DNA of 64,000 nt from CALMZY01 sp052033915 (GCA_052033915.1 JBPOJF010000013.1:124001-188000); one strand, 5' to 3'. Shown: positions 40,902 to 50,275, counted from the first letter of the stretch. The notes: generated from the letters alone by a model not told the origin. Program-made: numbers and translations.

Positions 40902-43145
40902 TTACATGTCGGCCTTCGCGGGAATCGAACTGCGCCATGTGTCGCTCAAGGCCTGGACGGAAAGGTCGATCGCCTTCACGCCCTTGCGGGTCACTACCAG
41001 GTGATCGCCTCCGACCGCGCCGAGTTTGAAGCACGGCACGTCATGCTTCTTCGCGATCTTCCCGAGCCGGGCGAGATCCCGGGCCGCCACGGAGACCCCA
41101 ATCCTCGACGGGGCTTCCCCGAACAGAATTTCGTCAAGACGAACGCCTTTCCGCGCCAGTTCCGCCACCTCGATGCGGGCCCCGCGCATCCGCTTCCCGC
41201 CGCTGATGCAGGACTCCGCCAGGCAGACCGCAAGCCCGCCGTCCGATACATCGTGCGCGCTCTTCAGCAGTCCGGCCCGGATCGCCTCCAAGCACGCGGC
41301 CTGGACCCTCTTCTCGAACTTCATATCAATCGCGGGATTGCCTTTCTTTTGCCCGTGAACGAGGGCGAGGTACTCGCTGCCGTCCAGCCTGCCCGACGGT
41401 TGGCCCAACAGCGCGATCACGTCTCCGTCCGCCTTGAAGTCCTGCGTGACGTATTTGCGGGCATCTTCGATCAAGCCCACCATCCCGATCATCGGCGTCG
41501 GGTCCACCGCCCCTTTGGGATTCTCGTTGTAGAAGCTGACATTGCCGCTGATCACGGGCGTGTCGAGAACGCGGCAGGCGGCCGCGATCCCTTCGATGCA
41601 CTTGCGGAACTGCCAGTAGTTCTCCGGCTTCATGGGATTGCCGAAGTTGAGGCCGTCAGTGATCGCGAGCGGCCGGCCGCCGGCGCACACGACGTTGCGC
41701 GCCGCCTCGGCAACGGCCAGCATCGCGCCCTGGTACGGGTTCAGGTAGCAGTACCGGCCGTTGCAGTCCACGCTGATGGCCAGGGCTTTGCGCGTCCCCT
41801 TGACAGCGATGACCGCCGCGTCCGACCCCGCGCCCACCAGGACGGTTCCTTTCTCCCGGTAGGTGAATTTCCGGCAAACAGCCTCCTTGCCGGCGATCGT
41901 GGGGGAATCCAGCAGGGACTGCAACACGGCGTTGCAGTTTTCGGGCTCCGGAATCTTCCCGCGCACGAGCTTCTGGGCTTTCTGAAGGTACGCGGGCTTC
42001 CGAATCGGCCGGTCGTAGAGCGGCGCTTTTTCCGTAAGCAGCTTGGCCGGCACCTCGGCCACGACCTTCCCGTTCTCCCTGGCGCGAAGCAGGCCGTCCC
42101 CGGTGACTCGCCCGATCTTCGCGACCGGCACTTTCCACTTCTTCAGGACCTGGATCGCCTGCTTCTCCTTCCCGTCCTTCATGATCACGAGCATCCGCTC
42201 CTGCGATTCGGACAGGAGGATTTCGTAAGGCGTCATCTTCTTCTCGCGCTGAGGAACGAGCGCCACGTCGAAATCGATCCCGGTCCCCCCGCGCGACGCG
42301 GTCTCGCAGGTCGAACAGACAAGTCCTGCGGCGCCCATGTCCTGCATCCCATCGACCAGCCCTTTCCCGATCAGTTCCAGGCACGCTTCCCTCAATCGCC
42401 TTCCCATCACGGGGTCGCCGATCGCAACCGCGCCGGAGGAGGAGGATTCCTCCGTGATCTCCTGCGAGGCGAAGCTCGCGCCCCCCACTCCGTCCCGGCC
42501 CGTCGCGCCGCCGATATAGTAAACGGTCTTCCCTACGCCGGACGTCGTCCCGCGCACGATCTGTTTCCGGTTCACGATCCCGACCACGAAGGCGTTGACC
42601 AAAGGGTTGCCCTCGTAGCTCTCGTCGAAGTACGTTTCCCCGCCCACGGCGTTGACCCCGGCCTTGTTCGCGTAGTGCGCGAGCCCGCGAATCACTTCCT
42701 TGAACAGGTATTTCACCCGCGGGTTATCCAAGCGGCCGAAGCGCAACGCGGCCAGGACGGCGACGGGCTTCGCGCCCATGGTGAAGATGTCCCGCAGGCA
42801 TCCGCCGACCCCGGTGGCCGAGGCTTCGAACGGCTCGAGCGCGGAGGGGTGATTGTGCGATTCCATCTTGAACGCGACGCCCACCCCGTCCCCGATATCC
42901 ACCACGCCCGTGTTCTCCTCGCCGGCGCGGACCAGGACATGCTTCGCCCGGGTCGGGAAGAGCTTGAAAAGCTTCCTGGAGTTCTTGTAGCTGCAATGCT
43001 CCGACCACATGGCGGAAAACAGCCCCAGCTCCGTGAAGTTCGGATCGCGTCCAAGCAGCTTCCGAATCATGGCGTATTCGTCTCGGGTCAGTCCCAGCTT
43101 TTTCGCCACACCTGCGTTCACCTTCACCTTGGCATCCGTCGTCAT
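40902..43145 (-). CDS. purL: Phosphoribosylformylglycinamidine synthase, PurL subunit
   Basis: A 747-residue small-type PurL, converting FGAR to FGAM with ATP and ammonia. Signatures include LGRDPNFTELGLFSAMWSEH at the N-terminus (catalytic His in SEHCSYKNS), ENTGVVDIGDGVGVAFKMES, VGGETYFDESY and GATGRDGVGGASFAS, then GMQDMGAAGLVCS, and DVSDGGLAVCLAESCI in the second half. The 747-residue length means separate PurS and PurQ subunits are needed; neither is in the window. It is the last gene of the leftward purB-purM-purH-purL set, 116 bp after purH. Confidence 0.96.
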   Translation of the reverse strand: MTTDAKVKVNAGVAKKLGLTRDEYAMIRKLLGRDPNFTELGLFSAMWSEHCSYKNSRKLFKLFPTRAKHVLVRAGEENTGVVDIGDGVGVAFKMESHNHPSALEPFEASATGVGGCLRDIFTMGAKPVAVLAALRFGRLDNPRVKYLFKEVIRGLAHYANKAGVNAVGGETYFDESYEGNPLVNAFVVGIVNRKQIVRGTTSGVGKTVYYIGGATGRDGVGGASFASQEITEESSSSGAVAIGDPVMGRRLREACLELIGKGLVDGMQDMGAAGLVCSTCETASRGGTGIDFDVALVPQREKKMTPYEILLSESQERMLVIMKDGKEKQAIQVLKKWKVPVAKIGRVTGDGLLRARENGKVVAEVPAKLLTEKAPLYDRPIRKPAYLQKAQKLVRGKIPEPENCNAVLQSLLDSPTIAGKEAVCRKFTYREKGTVLVGAGSDAAVIAVKGTRKALAISVDCNGRYCYLNPYQGAMLAVAEAARNVVCAGGRPLAITDGLNFGNPMKPENYWQFRKCIEGIAAACRVLDTPVISGNVSFYNENPKGAVDPTPMIGMVGLIEDARKYVTQDFKADGDVIALLGQPSGRLDGSEYLALVHGQKKGNPAIDMKFEKRVQAACLEAIRAGLLKSAHDVSDGGLAVCLAESCISGGKRMRGARIEVAELARKGVRLDEILFGEAPSRIGVSVAARDLARLGKIAKKHDVPCFKLGAVGGDHLVVTRKGVKAIDLSVQALSDTWRSSIPAKADM

Positions 43146-43261
43146 GATTCACTCCTTGGGGTTGGGGCCGGCAGAGAAGACGATCCGTCTCCCGTGTTAC
43201 CGGCCGGTTCTGAAAACAGAGGGGTCCATTCGTTCACAGCATGATTCCGAGTTCGATTCGA

Positions 43262-44893
43262 TTAGTGCCGGAAGTGCCGGACGCCGGTGATGGCCATGGC
43301 GATGCCGTACTTGTCGCACGCGGCGATGATTTCCTCGTCGCGCTTTGATCCACCGGGCTGGACAATATAGCGGATGCCGGCCTCGGCCGCCGCTTCGATG
43401 TTGTCCGCGAACGGGAAGAACGCGTCGGACACGAGCACGCTTCCGCCCATGACCGACTGCTCAAGCTCCTTGGGGTTCTGGCCGTACTGCGTCGCGCGCT
43501 TCATCAGCAGCCGGATATTCTCCCGCGCGCGCCCGACCGCGAGTTTCTTCAGCGAATCCACGCGGTTCGGCTGGCCCGCGCCCATGCCGAGCAGGGCGAA
43601 TTGCCCCGGCTTGTATTCGCGCACGATGACGATCGCGTTGGACTTCACGTGCTTGCAGACCCGAATGCCGAATTCCGCCAGCGGCCGTTTCTCGTCCGGA
43701 AACGCCTGCTCCGTGGGAACAACCCAATGCTCCATCTCGCCGACATCGCGGTCCTGGATCAGCATGCCGCCGCCGACCTGGCGCAGGGTCCATCCTTCGA
43801 AGGCCGGCGTCATGGGGCGGTGCAGCTTGAGCAGGCGGATGTCTTTGCTCTTGCTCTTCAGAAAATCGAGCGCGTCCGGCGAGAAGTCCGGCGCGATCAG
43901 CGCCTCGACAAAGCGGCCCTTGAGCACTTCCGCCGTCGCCAGGTCCACCTGCGTCGTCACGGCAATCACGCTGCCGAACGCCGATACGGGGTCGCCCGCC
44001 CACGCGGCCTCGAGCGCCTCGGCCAGCGTCACCCCGGTGGCGTAGCCGCACGGGTTCGTGTGCTTGATGATCGCGACCGCGGGCCGGCCGGCCATCTCCT
44101 TGACCGCCTCGAGCGCGCCGTCGCCGTCCACGTAGTTGTTGTACGACATTTCCTTGCCGTGCAGGACTTCCGCATGGGCGATGCAGGCCTCATTCGCCGC
44201 GGCATCCTTGTAGAAAAAAGCGTCCTGGTGCGGGTTCTCGCCGTAGCGCAGCCGCGCGCCGATCGAGTAGGCGAGCACGAAAGGCCGCGCGCCCTCCTGG
44301 GCGGGCAACTGGTCCGCGAGGTAGCCCGCGATCGCGGAATCGTACTGGGCCGTGCGCGTAAACACCTTCTGGGCCAGTTCGCGCCTCAACGCGGGGGTCG
44401 TGTCGCCGCCGTTTTCCTTCATGACGTCGAGGACGCGGGGGTAGTCCGACGGGTCGCTGACGACGGTGACCGAGCGATGATTCTTCGCGGCGGAGCGGAG
44501 CATCGACGGGCCGCCGATGTCGATGTTTTCGATCGCTTCCTCAAACGTCACGCCGGGCTTGCTGACGGCGGCCTCGAACCGGTAGAGGTTCACGCAGACG
44601 AGATCGATCGGCAGCATCCCGTGCCGGTCCATCGTGGCTTCGTGCTCCGCGTTGCCGCGCAGGTAGAGCAGGCCGCCGTGCACCTTCGGATGGAGCGTCT
44701 TCACGCGGCCGTCCAGCATCTCGGGAAAACCCGTGAACTCGGAAATATCCTTCACGGGAATGTTGGCCTCGCGGATCGCTTTGGCGGTGCCGCCGGTGGA
44801 CAGAAGTTCCACCCCCATCTCCGCCAGCGCCCGCGCAAAATCCACGACCCCCGTCTTGTCCGTCACGCTCAACAGCGCTCGTTGAATCTTCAT
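43262..44893 (-). CDS. purH: Bifunctional AICAR transformylase/IMP cyclohydrolase
   Basis: A 543-residue enzyme for the last two steps of IMP synthesis. The N-terminal MGS-like cyclohydrolase domain has LLSVTDKTGVVDFARAL, LLSTGGTAKAIREA and FPEMLDGRVKTLHPKVHGG. The C-terminal transformylase has LRYGENPHQDAFFY, IKHTNPCGYATG, the KSNAIVIV block and DAFFPFADNIEAAAEAG, ending AITGVRHFRH. The start is ATG 44893 (MKIQRALLSVTD). The longer frame upstream would read into a dispersed repeat. It uses 10-formyl-THF, tying it to the one-carbon genes in the window. Confidence 0.97.
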   Translation of the reverse strand: MKIQRALLSVTDKTGVVDFARALAEMGVELLSTGGTAKAIREANIPVKDISEFTGFPEMLDGRVKTLHPKVHGGLLYLRGNAEHEATMDRHGMLPIDLVCVNLYRFEAAVSKPGVTFEEAIENIDIGGPSMLRSAAKNHRSVTVVSDPSDYPRVLDVMKENGGDTTPALRRELAQKVFTRTAQYDSAIAGYLADQLPAQEGARPFVLAYSIGARLRYGENPHQDAFFYKDAAANEACIAHAEVLHGKEMSYNNYVDGDGALEAVKEMAGRPAVAIIKHTNPCGYATGVTLAEALEAAWAGDPVSAFGSVIAVTTQVDLATAEVLKGRFVEALIAPDFSPDALDFLKSKSKDIRLLKLHRPMTPAFEGWTLRQVGGGMLIQDRDVGEMEHWVVPTEQAFPDEKRPLAEFGIRVCKHVKSNAIVIVREYKPGQFALLGMGAGQPNRVDSLKKLAVGRARENIRLLMKRATQYGQNPKELEQSVMGGSVLVSDAFFPFADNIEAAAEAGIRYIVQPGGSKRDEEIIAACDKYGIAMAITGVRHFRH

Positions 44894-44910
44894 AATCACC
44901 TCTCCAAAAA

Positions 44911-45263
44911 ACCACGGATGAACACGGATTAACACCGATGCCGCAGGAGAATCAAAGCACAATCCGATCCCATTCGAGCCTCGGCTGGCTGAAATTCAGA
45001 ATCAACCCCACTTTCCGCCCCGTGATTCGCAGATCATTCAGCATCTGCCCGCGTTCATGATCTGTTATGCGCTCAATGGTTTTTGCATCCACCACCAGAG
45101 CATCCTCGTAGGGCTTTTCATGGAAACCGTGCCCTATCCCGTTCAGAACTTCCATCGCGGCGCCAATAATCGAATGGGCCAAATCCCCGTGAATCAGCCC
45201 TTTTCAGGCACCATCCGCACTTCCTCCCGTATCCGCGTTCATCGGTGTTCATCCGTGGTTAAT
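44911..45263. repeat. Element with ACCACGGATGAACAC inverted ends around GxxExxY remnant
   Basis: ACCACGGATGAACACGGATT (44911-44930, continuing AACACCGATG) and, inverted, CATCGGTGTTCATCCGTGGT (45240-45259) bound a segment of about 350 bp between purM and purH. The right end supplies the TAA stop of purM (45259-45261). The layout is that of an inserted element splitting the pur operon. Confidence 0.8.
44952..45182 (-). pseudogene. GxxExxY-family remnant, internally deleted
   Basis: A 76-codon frame begins AHSIIGAAMEVLNGIGHGFHEKPYEDAL, with the diagnostic GFHEKPY (GxxExxY) motif. It ends LNDLRITGRKVGLILNFSQP, the usual family C-terminus. About 45 middle residues, which normally carry the KxDLxV-type strand region, are missing. 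No ATG begins the frame: TTG 45182 is the first start-like codon, and an in-frame TGA lies just above the usual N-terminus. It is bounded by inverted repeats, and its strand matches the pur genes. I regard it as a decayed copy. Confidence 0.75.
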
Positions 45264-46290
45264 TCACCAGTTTCACCGGGGTTTTCCCCTTCTCGACCCA
45301 GCCGATGACCACCGGATTTTCGCCCGCGCCCTTCAGGATCTCCATCGCCTCCACGACGTTCTGCTCGCGCACGAAGACGATCATGCCGATGCCCATGTTG
45401 AACACGCGATACATTTCCTCGCGAGTGACGCGTCCCTCCTCCGCAATAAAGCGGAAAAGCGGCGGCGCTTTCCACGTGGAAAGATCGATCACCGCGCACA
45501 TGCCGTCCGGCAGGATGCGCGGCACGTTGTCCACGAATCCGCCGCCGGTGATGTGCGCCAGGCCCCGAACCGGCAGCCGGTCTATCAGCGCCTTGACCGG
45601 CTTGAGGTAGCTCCTGTGCACCGCGAGAAGGACGTCCGCCACGGATCTCCGCAACCCCGGGAACCGCTCGGACACATCCAGCCCGGCCACGTTGAAGATG
45701 ACCTGCCGCGCCAGCGAGTAGCCGTTCGTGTGCAGCCCGCTCGACCGCAGTCCGATCAGCGCATCGCCCGGACGGATGGTCTCTCCCGTGATGATCTTCC
45801 TGCGATGCACCGCGCCGACGATCGTTCCGACGAGATCGTATTCGCCCTCGGGATACAAGCCCGGCAGTTCCGCCGTCTCGCCGCCGATCAACGCGCAGCC
45901 GTTCTGTATGCAGGCTTTGCACATCCCGTCGATCAACTGCGCGATTATCCTCGGCGACAGCTTCGACGCGCCGATGTAGTCGAGAAAGAACAGGGGCTCC
46001 GCGCCCTGCACGAGGATGTCGTTCACGCAGTGGTTGATGATATCCTGCCCCACCGTGTCGTGCCGGCCGGCCATGTGCGCCACTTTCAGCTTCGTGCCCA
46101 CGCCGTCCGTGCTGCTGACGAGCACCATGTCGCTCCCCGGCGACTTGAACAGCCCGCCGAACGAGCCGATCTCGCCGAGCGCGCCGGCGGTGAACGTTTT
46201 CTGGATTTTCTTCTTTGCGCTTTGAAGCGCGCGCATCTTCACGTCGATGTCGACGCCGGCGCGGGCGTAGGCGGATTTTTTCGTCGTCAT
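45259..46290 (-). CDS. purM: Phosphoribosylformylglycinamidine cyclo-ligase
   Basis: A 343-residue AIR synthetase making AIR from FGAM and ATP. Family blocks: YARAGVDIDV, LVSSTDGVGTKLKVAHMAGR, DIINHCVNDILVQGAEPLFF, CALIGGETAELPGLY, DALIGLRSSGLHTNGYSLAR and AHITGGGFVDNVPRILPDG. ATG 46290 was chosen; a TTG start at 46308 is possible. It follows purB by 25 bp. Its TAA stop lies inside the right-hand inverted repeat of the GxxExxY element, so the insertion may have altered the last residues. Confidence 0.96.
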   Translation of the reverse strand: MTTKKSAYARAGVDIDVKMRALQSAKKKIQKTFTAGALGEIGSFGGLFKSPGSDMVLVSSTDGVGTKLKVAHMAGRHDTVGQDIINHCVNDILVQGAEPLFFLDYIGASKLSPRIIAQLIDGMCKACIQNGCALIGGETAELPGLYPEGEYDLVGTIVGAVHRRKIITGETIRPGDALIGLRSSGLHTNGYSLARQVIFNVAGLDVSERFPGLRRSVADVLLAVHRSYLKPVKALIDRLPVRGLAHITGGGFVDNVPRILPDGMCAVIDLSTWKAPPLFRFIAEEGRVTREEMYRVFNMGIGMIVFVREQNVVEAMEILKGAGENPVVIGWVEKGKTPVKLVN

Positions 46291-46315
46291 TTTTTTGTCC
46301 GTGGTCAATGGGGGT

Positions 46316-47608
46316 TTACAGGCCCAGCAATTTAAACGTCCGATTCACATCCTTGAAATGGCGGCTCAGGTCGAAGGCCTGATCCAACTCCTTCGCGGAG
46401 ATCTTCCCCGCCGCGTCCTTGTCGGCCAGCAGAAGTTTCTTCAAGTCTTCGCCGCTCTCCCAGCAACGCATCGCGTTTCTCTGCACGATCCGATAACTGA
46501 TTTCGCGGGACAAGCCCTTCTCCGTCAGGAGCAGAAGCACCTGCTGCGAATGAATCAGCCCGTGTGTCAGGTTGAGATTCTTCTGCATCCGCTTCGGACA
46601 CACAAGCATGTTGCGAACAAGCCCGTCGAGCCGGGCAAGCATGTAGTCCAGCGCGATCGTCGCGTCCGGGACGATCACGCGCTCGGCGGACGAGTGCGAG
46701 ATGTCGCGCTCGTGCCACAGCGCCACGTTCTCCATGCCGGTCAGCGCGTAGCCGCGAAGCAGGCGCGCCATGCCGCAAAGCCGCTCACCGACGATCGGGT
46801 TGCGCTTGTGCGGCATCGCGGACGAGCCTTTCTGGCCCTTGCCGAAAAACTCCTCCACTTCGCGGACTTCCGTGCGCTGCAAGTGCCGGAACTCCTGCGC
46901 CCAGCGCTCGACCGACACGCCGACCAGCGCAAGCGCGGCGAGAAATTCCGCATGCCGGTCGCGCTGAAGCACCTGCGTGGAAATCGCGGCCGGCTTGAGG
47001 CCGAGCTTCGTGCAGACGTACTTCTCCACGAACGGGTCGAGGTGCGCGTGCGTGCCGACCGCGCCGGACAGCCGGCCGACGCGGATGATTTCGCGGGCCT
47101 GCTCCAGCCGCTTCAGAGCGCGACCGAATTCGTCAAACATCAGCGCCATCTTCAGCCCGAACGTGATGGGCTCCGCGTGGATCCCGTGCGTGCGGCCCAT
47201 CATCGGCGTGAACTTGTACTTCTTCGCCTTGGCCGACGCGGCCTTCCGGACGGCCTTCACGTCCGCAATCAGCAAATCGGCCGCCTGAACCATCCGCATC
47301 GAGAGCGACGTGTCGAGAATGTCGGAGCTCGTAAGCCCCTTGTGGATAAAACGGGCGGACGGCCCCACGTATTTCGCAACGTTGGTCAGAAACGCGATGA
47401 CGTCGTGATGGACCTTCGCCTCGATCCGGTCGATTTCCCGGACGTTGAATTTCGCGCGCGATTTGATGTTGCGCAGATCGGCGTCGGGCACCTGCCCCAG
47501 CCTGTTCATCGCCTCGCACGCGAGCACTTCGATCTGAAGCCACGTGCGGTACTTGTTTTCATCCGTCCAGATCGCGCCCATCTCGGGCCGTGTATATCTC
47601 GGAATCAT
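46316..47608 (-). CDS. purB: Adenylosuccinate lyase
   Basis: A 430-residue fumarase/aspartase superfamily enzyme acting twice in purine synthesis (SAICAR to AICAR, and adenylosuccinate to AMP). It begins MIPRYTRPEMGAIWTDENKY, has KGLTSSDILDTSLSMRM, MMGRTHGIHAEPITFGLK with the catalytic His, and the family signature GSSAMPHKRNPI holding the mobile-loop Ser. The 430-residue length is that of the Bacillus-type enzyme. The start is ATG 47608; it opens the leftward pur operon, and its promoter must lie in 47609-47823. Confidence 0.97.
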   Translation of the reverse strand: MIPRYTRPEMGAIWTDENKYRTWLQIEVLACEAMNRLGQVPDADLRNIKSRAKFNVREIDRIEAKVHHDVIAFLTNVAKYVGPSARFIHKGLTSSDILDTSLSMRMVQAADLLIADVKAVRKAASAKAKKYKFTPMMGRTHGIHAEPITFGLKMALMFDEFGRALKRLEQAREIIRVGRLSGAVGTHAHLDPFVEKYVCTKLGLKPAAISTQVLQRDRHAEFLAALALVGVSVERWAQEFRHLQRTEVREVEEFFGKGQKGSSAMPHKRNPIVGERLCGMARLLRGYALTGMENVALWHERDISHSSAERVIVPDATIALDYMLARLDGLVRNMLVCPKRMQKNLNLTHGLIHSQQVLLLLTEKGLSREISYRIVQRNAMRCWESGEDLKKLLLADKDAAGKISAKELDQAFDLSRHFKDVNRTFKLLGL

Positions 47609-47698
47609 GGTTTCATCCCCCGAAACAACCTGTCGTTTCCGCGCAGGCAGGGTAACAAAACCGCTCCCCGCGCGAAACAGGATTTTCCTCCCGACTGA

Positions 47699-47716
47699 CG
47701 CGATTCCGAAATCGCG
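47699..47716. repeat. CGCGATTCCGAAATCGCG palindrome, copy 1
   Basis: An 18-bp palindrome (7-bp arms CGCGATT/AATCGCG) between purB and the GT39 gene. A variant, CGCGATTTCGGAGTCGCG, lies at 49554-49571, so the pair brackets the GT39 gene. The same gap also has TCCAAGGGATGGAAA (47724-47738), a degenerate relative of the TTTTCC..GGAAAA family. Confidence 0.6.
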
Positions 47717-47823
47717 CCCGCCGTCCAAGGGATGGAAAGAAACGGCCGGGCCGGGTTCCGGCAAAAAAGTGAAAAAAGATGCCCCTTCTTTCCTGGGCAC
47801 GATTTCTCTATGATGCGCGCCGT

Positions 47824-49536
47824 ATGACTTCAACGACGCGATCTCCGTACCACTTTGCGCCGCTCTGGCTGGCGCTTATCGGCCTGCTTCTCTTTCTGCC
47901 GGGCACAAACCTGGCGCCGCTGATCGACCGGGACGAGCCGCGGTTCGCCCAGGCCACCCGCGAGATGATGCAGCGCGGCGAGTGGGTGGTTCCTTACTTC
48001 AACAACGAATACCGTTTCGACAAGCCGGTCCTGATCTACTGGATGATGCGCCCCTTCTACGCGCTGTTCGGCGCCTCCGAGCTTACGGCCCGTATGCCTT
48101 CGGTACTCTCGGCCATTCTTCTCGCATGGATCATGTTCTGGATGGGACGCCGCTGGTTTTCGGCGCGCACCGGCTTCTTCGCCGCGTTCGGACTGCTCAC
48201 CTGCCTTCAACTCCTGATGCACGCGCGCAGCGCGGTGGCCGATATGCCGATGGTGGCCATGGTCGTGCTCGCCCAGTGGGCGGCGTGGGAGTTGATTCAA
48301 GTCCAAGGTCCGAAGTCCGAGGTCCCAGGTCAGGAAGAGACGTATCCATGGAGATGGTTCTGGATACTGTACGGCGCGTTAGGCGTGGGCTTCCTTGCGA
48401 AGGGGCCGGTGACGTTCGCTGTCCCCCTGCTCACCTTCCTGATCTTCCGCATCGCGCTCTGGCGCAAGCCCGTGCGCTGGAGCCGGCTGAAGCTCGTGCC
48501 GGGCCTCGCCGTCATGCTGGGCATCATCGGGGCGTGGGGCCTGCCCGCGCTCGCGAAAACCACCGGCGAATTCTGGACCGTCGGCATGAAGTCGCACGTC
48601 TACGAGCGCGGCCTGCAGACGTTCCAGGGCCACGGCGCGTTTTTCCTCTATTATGTCGTGATGTCGCTCGTCAGCCTGTTCCCATGGATCGCGTTTGCCG
48701 GCGACGGCGCCATCCACCTCAAGCGCAACTGGAACGAGAAAAACGCGTTTCTCTGTTCCTGGCTTTTGGGCACGTACCTCCTCTTCAGCTTCTACATGAC
48801 CAAGCTCCCCCATTACGTCATGCCCGCGTTCCCCGCATTCTTCCTGATCCTGGCCCAGGCGGCCGACACAGAATCCGCGGCCGCGCGGCCGCGTTGGAGC
48901 CGCATCTTCTTCGGGGCGGCGCTCTCCGTCCTGTCGCTCGTCGCGCTGGCCGCATTCGTCAGCGCGTTCCTCGCGCCCTTCGAACCGGCTTACGCATCCC
49001 TGTATTTCGCCATGATCGGGGGCGCGTCCGTCGTTCTCGCGCTCGCGGCGCTCGCGCTGCTGTGGCGCAATGGGCACGCGAAACGAATGCTTCTTCCGCT
49101 GCTGGTGATCGCGCTCGGGACGCACCTTCTCGGCAAAGGACTCCGCGACGCCACACCGGCCGTCCAGTTGCAGCCCCTTTTTGCCCAAATGCCGGCGGAC
49201 GCCGAATTCGCGTTTCACCGGTTCAAGGAGCCGAGCATCGTTTTCTACTCCGGCCGCCAGATGCGCGGCTTGAATACGATCGAAGAGGTCGCCGCATTCC
49301 TGGCCAAGCCCGGCCCCCGGCTGGCGATCACGCAGGAGCGCGAAGTGAAGCTCGAGAAGTACCTCAAATGGCTCGCGGAAAAAGCCGTCGGCCGTCCGCA
49401 ACCGCCGGCCGTCAGGGACTACTCCGACGAGGTCGCCTCGATCGACACGAACGGACTCCACACGGTCTCGATCGAGGGGATCAATATCGCGCGAACTTCG
49501 GGCGCGCGGTTGAAAGTGTTCTGGAAGGAGAATTGA
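47824..49536 (+). CDS. GT39/ArnT-like membrane glycosyltransferase
   Basis: A 570-residue integral membrane protein of the dolichyl-phosphate-mannose transferase/ArnT superfamily. It has roughly 11-12 hydrophobic helices in the first 430 residues and a soluble periplasmic C-terminal part. The first periplasmic loop carries the catalytic acidic motif LIDRDEPRFAQATREMMQRG, and later GFLAKGPVTF is typical. It moves a lipid-linked sugar onto lipid A or protein, by family. Residues 159-173 (QVQGPKSEVPGQEET) sit between two helices and are encoded by a GTCCAAGG-type repeat, apparently an in-frame insertion. ATG 47824 was chosen. Confidence 0.9.
   Translation: MTSTTRSPYHFAPLWLALIGLLLFLPGTNLAPLIDRDEPRFAQATREMMQRGEWVVPYFNNEYRFDKPVLIYWMMRPFYALFGASELTARMPSVLSAILLAWIMFWMGRRWFSARTGFFAAFGLLTCLQLLMHARSAVADMPMVAMVVLAQWAAWELIQVQGPKSEVPGQEETYPWRWFWILYGALGVGFLAKGPVTFAVPLLTFLIFRIALWRKPVRWSRLKLVPGLAVMLGIIGAWGLPALAKTTGEFWTVGMKSHVYERGLQTFQGHGAFFLYYVVMSLVSLFPWIAFAGDGAIHLKRNWNEKNAFLCSWLLGTYLLFSFYMTKLPHYVMPAFPAFFLILAQAADTESAAARPRWSRIFFGAALSVLSLVALAAFVSAFLAPFEPAYASLYFAMIGGASVVLALAALALLWRNGHAKRMLLPLLVIALGTHLLGKGLRDATPAVQLQPLFAQMPADAEFAFHRFKEPSIVFYSGRQMRGLNTIEEVAAFLAKPGPRLAITQEREVKLEKYLKWLAEKAVGRPQPPAVRDYSDEVASIDTNGLHTVSIEGINIARTSGARLKVFWKEN
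48297..48335. repeat. AAGTCCAAGGTCC repeat inside the GT39 gene
   Basis: Tandem imperfect units AAGTCCAAGGTCCGAAGTCC and GAGGTCCCAGGTC run through the coding sequence without breaking the frame and encode the short hydrophilic loop QVQGPKSEVPGQ. The same units occur in non-coding copies at 8028-8083 and 13585-13630. Confidence 0.7.
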
Positions 49537-49553
49537 TCTTCCCCCCTCGCAGA

Positions 49554-49571
49554 CGCGATTTCGGAGTCGCG
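49554..49571. repeat. CGCGATTTCGGAGTCGCG palindrome, copy 2
   Basis: It lies 18 bp after the GT39 stop and is followed at 49602-49619 by TTTTCCGAGGCTTGGAAA, which forms the end of the convergent PAP2 gene. The leading TCGCAGACGCGATTTC also occurs at 25690-25705. Confidence 0.6.
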
Positions 49572-49591
49572 TTTACAAGAATTGGAAGAAC

Positions 49592-50275
49592 CTACGCCTG
49601 ATTTTCCGAGGCTTGGAAACATCTCCGCCGCGCGGCAAACCCGAGCGACAGGCCGAACAGCGCGCCGACGCTCGCGCCGACGATCACGTCGGTCAGGTAG
49701 TGCTCCCGCACGTACATCCGCGACCAGCCGACGAGCGCCGCGCCGGCCATCGCGGGAACTCCGATCGCCGGCGCGGATACGAGCAGGGCCGTCGCCGTTC
49801 CGAAGGACGTGGCCGAATGGCCGGAGGGAAAGCTGTGATATTTCCTGCTGAGATTCGGACCGGTGAAGCGGTCGCCTGCTTCCGTATTCGGCCGCGGCCG
49901 CCCGAACATGGCGCGCGCGGGATTGACCACGAGGCCCGCGAAGGATGCCGCGAGCAGGCAGGCGATGGCGGCCGTGCACCATGAACGGCGACGGAAGACG
50001 GCCCCCGCAAGCCACAAGGCGCCGACCAGAATCAGCGTCCCCGTCGTGTAGTCGCCCCACTTGCTCACATACTGGGCGAACATGCGGACGGATTCGATCC
50101 GCTGATCCGTCAGCCAGTGGTGTACGCGGAGGTCGCGCGGGAACGTGACGGCCGAAACGGCGGCAAGCGCCAGGACGCACAGCCATATCCATCCGCGCCG
50201 TTCCCGCATGAGGCGGAACGCGGCGATCGTAAGTTCCGGGGCGTCGACGCTCATCTCGCGGATGAGGGAATGCAT
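49592..50275 (-). CDS. PAP2-family membrane phosphatase
   Basis: A 227-residue membrane protein with five or six hydrophobic segments and the full acid-phosphatase signature: the first block ends in GRPRP, then PSGHSATSFGT, then SRMYVREHYLTDVIVG with the catalytic His and Asp. Such proteins dephosphorylate undecaprenyl pyrophosphate or phospholipids at the periplasmic face. The start is ATG 50275; ATG 50254 is possible. Its last few codons (FQASENQA) are encoded by a TTTTCC..GGAAA palindrome. Its partner may be the neighbouring GT39 transferase, which releases a lipid-phosphate carrier. Confidence 0.9.
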   Translation of the reverse strand: MHSLIREMSVDAPELTIAAFRLMRERRGWIWLCVLALAAVSAVTFPRDLRVHHWLTDQRIESVRMFAQYVSKWGDYTTGTLILVGALWLAGAVFRRRSWCTAAIACLLAASFAGLVVNPARAMFGRPRPNTEAGDRFTGPNLSRKYHSFPSGHSATSFGTATALLVSAPAIGVPAMAGAALVGWSRMYVREHYLTDVIVGASVGALFGLSLGFAARRRCFQASENQA

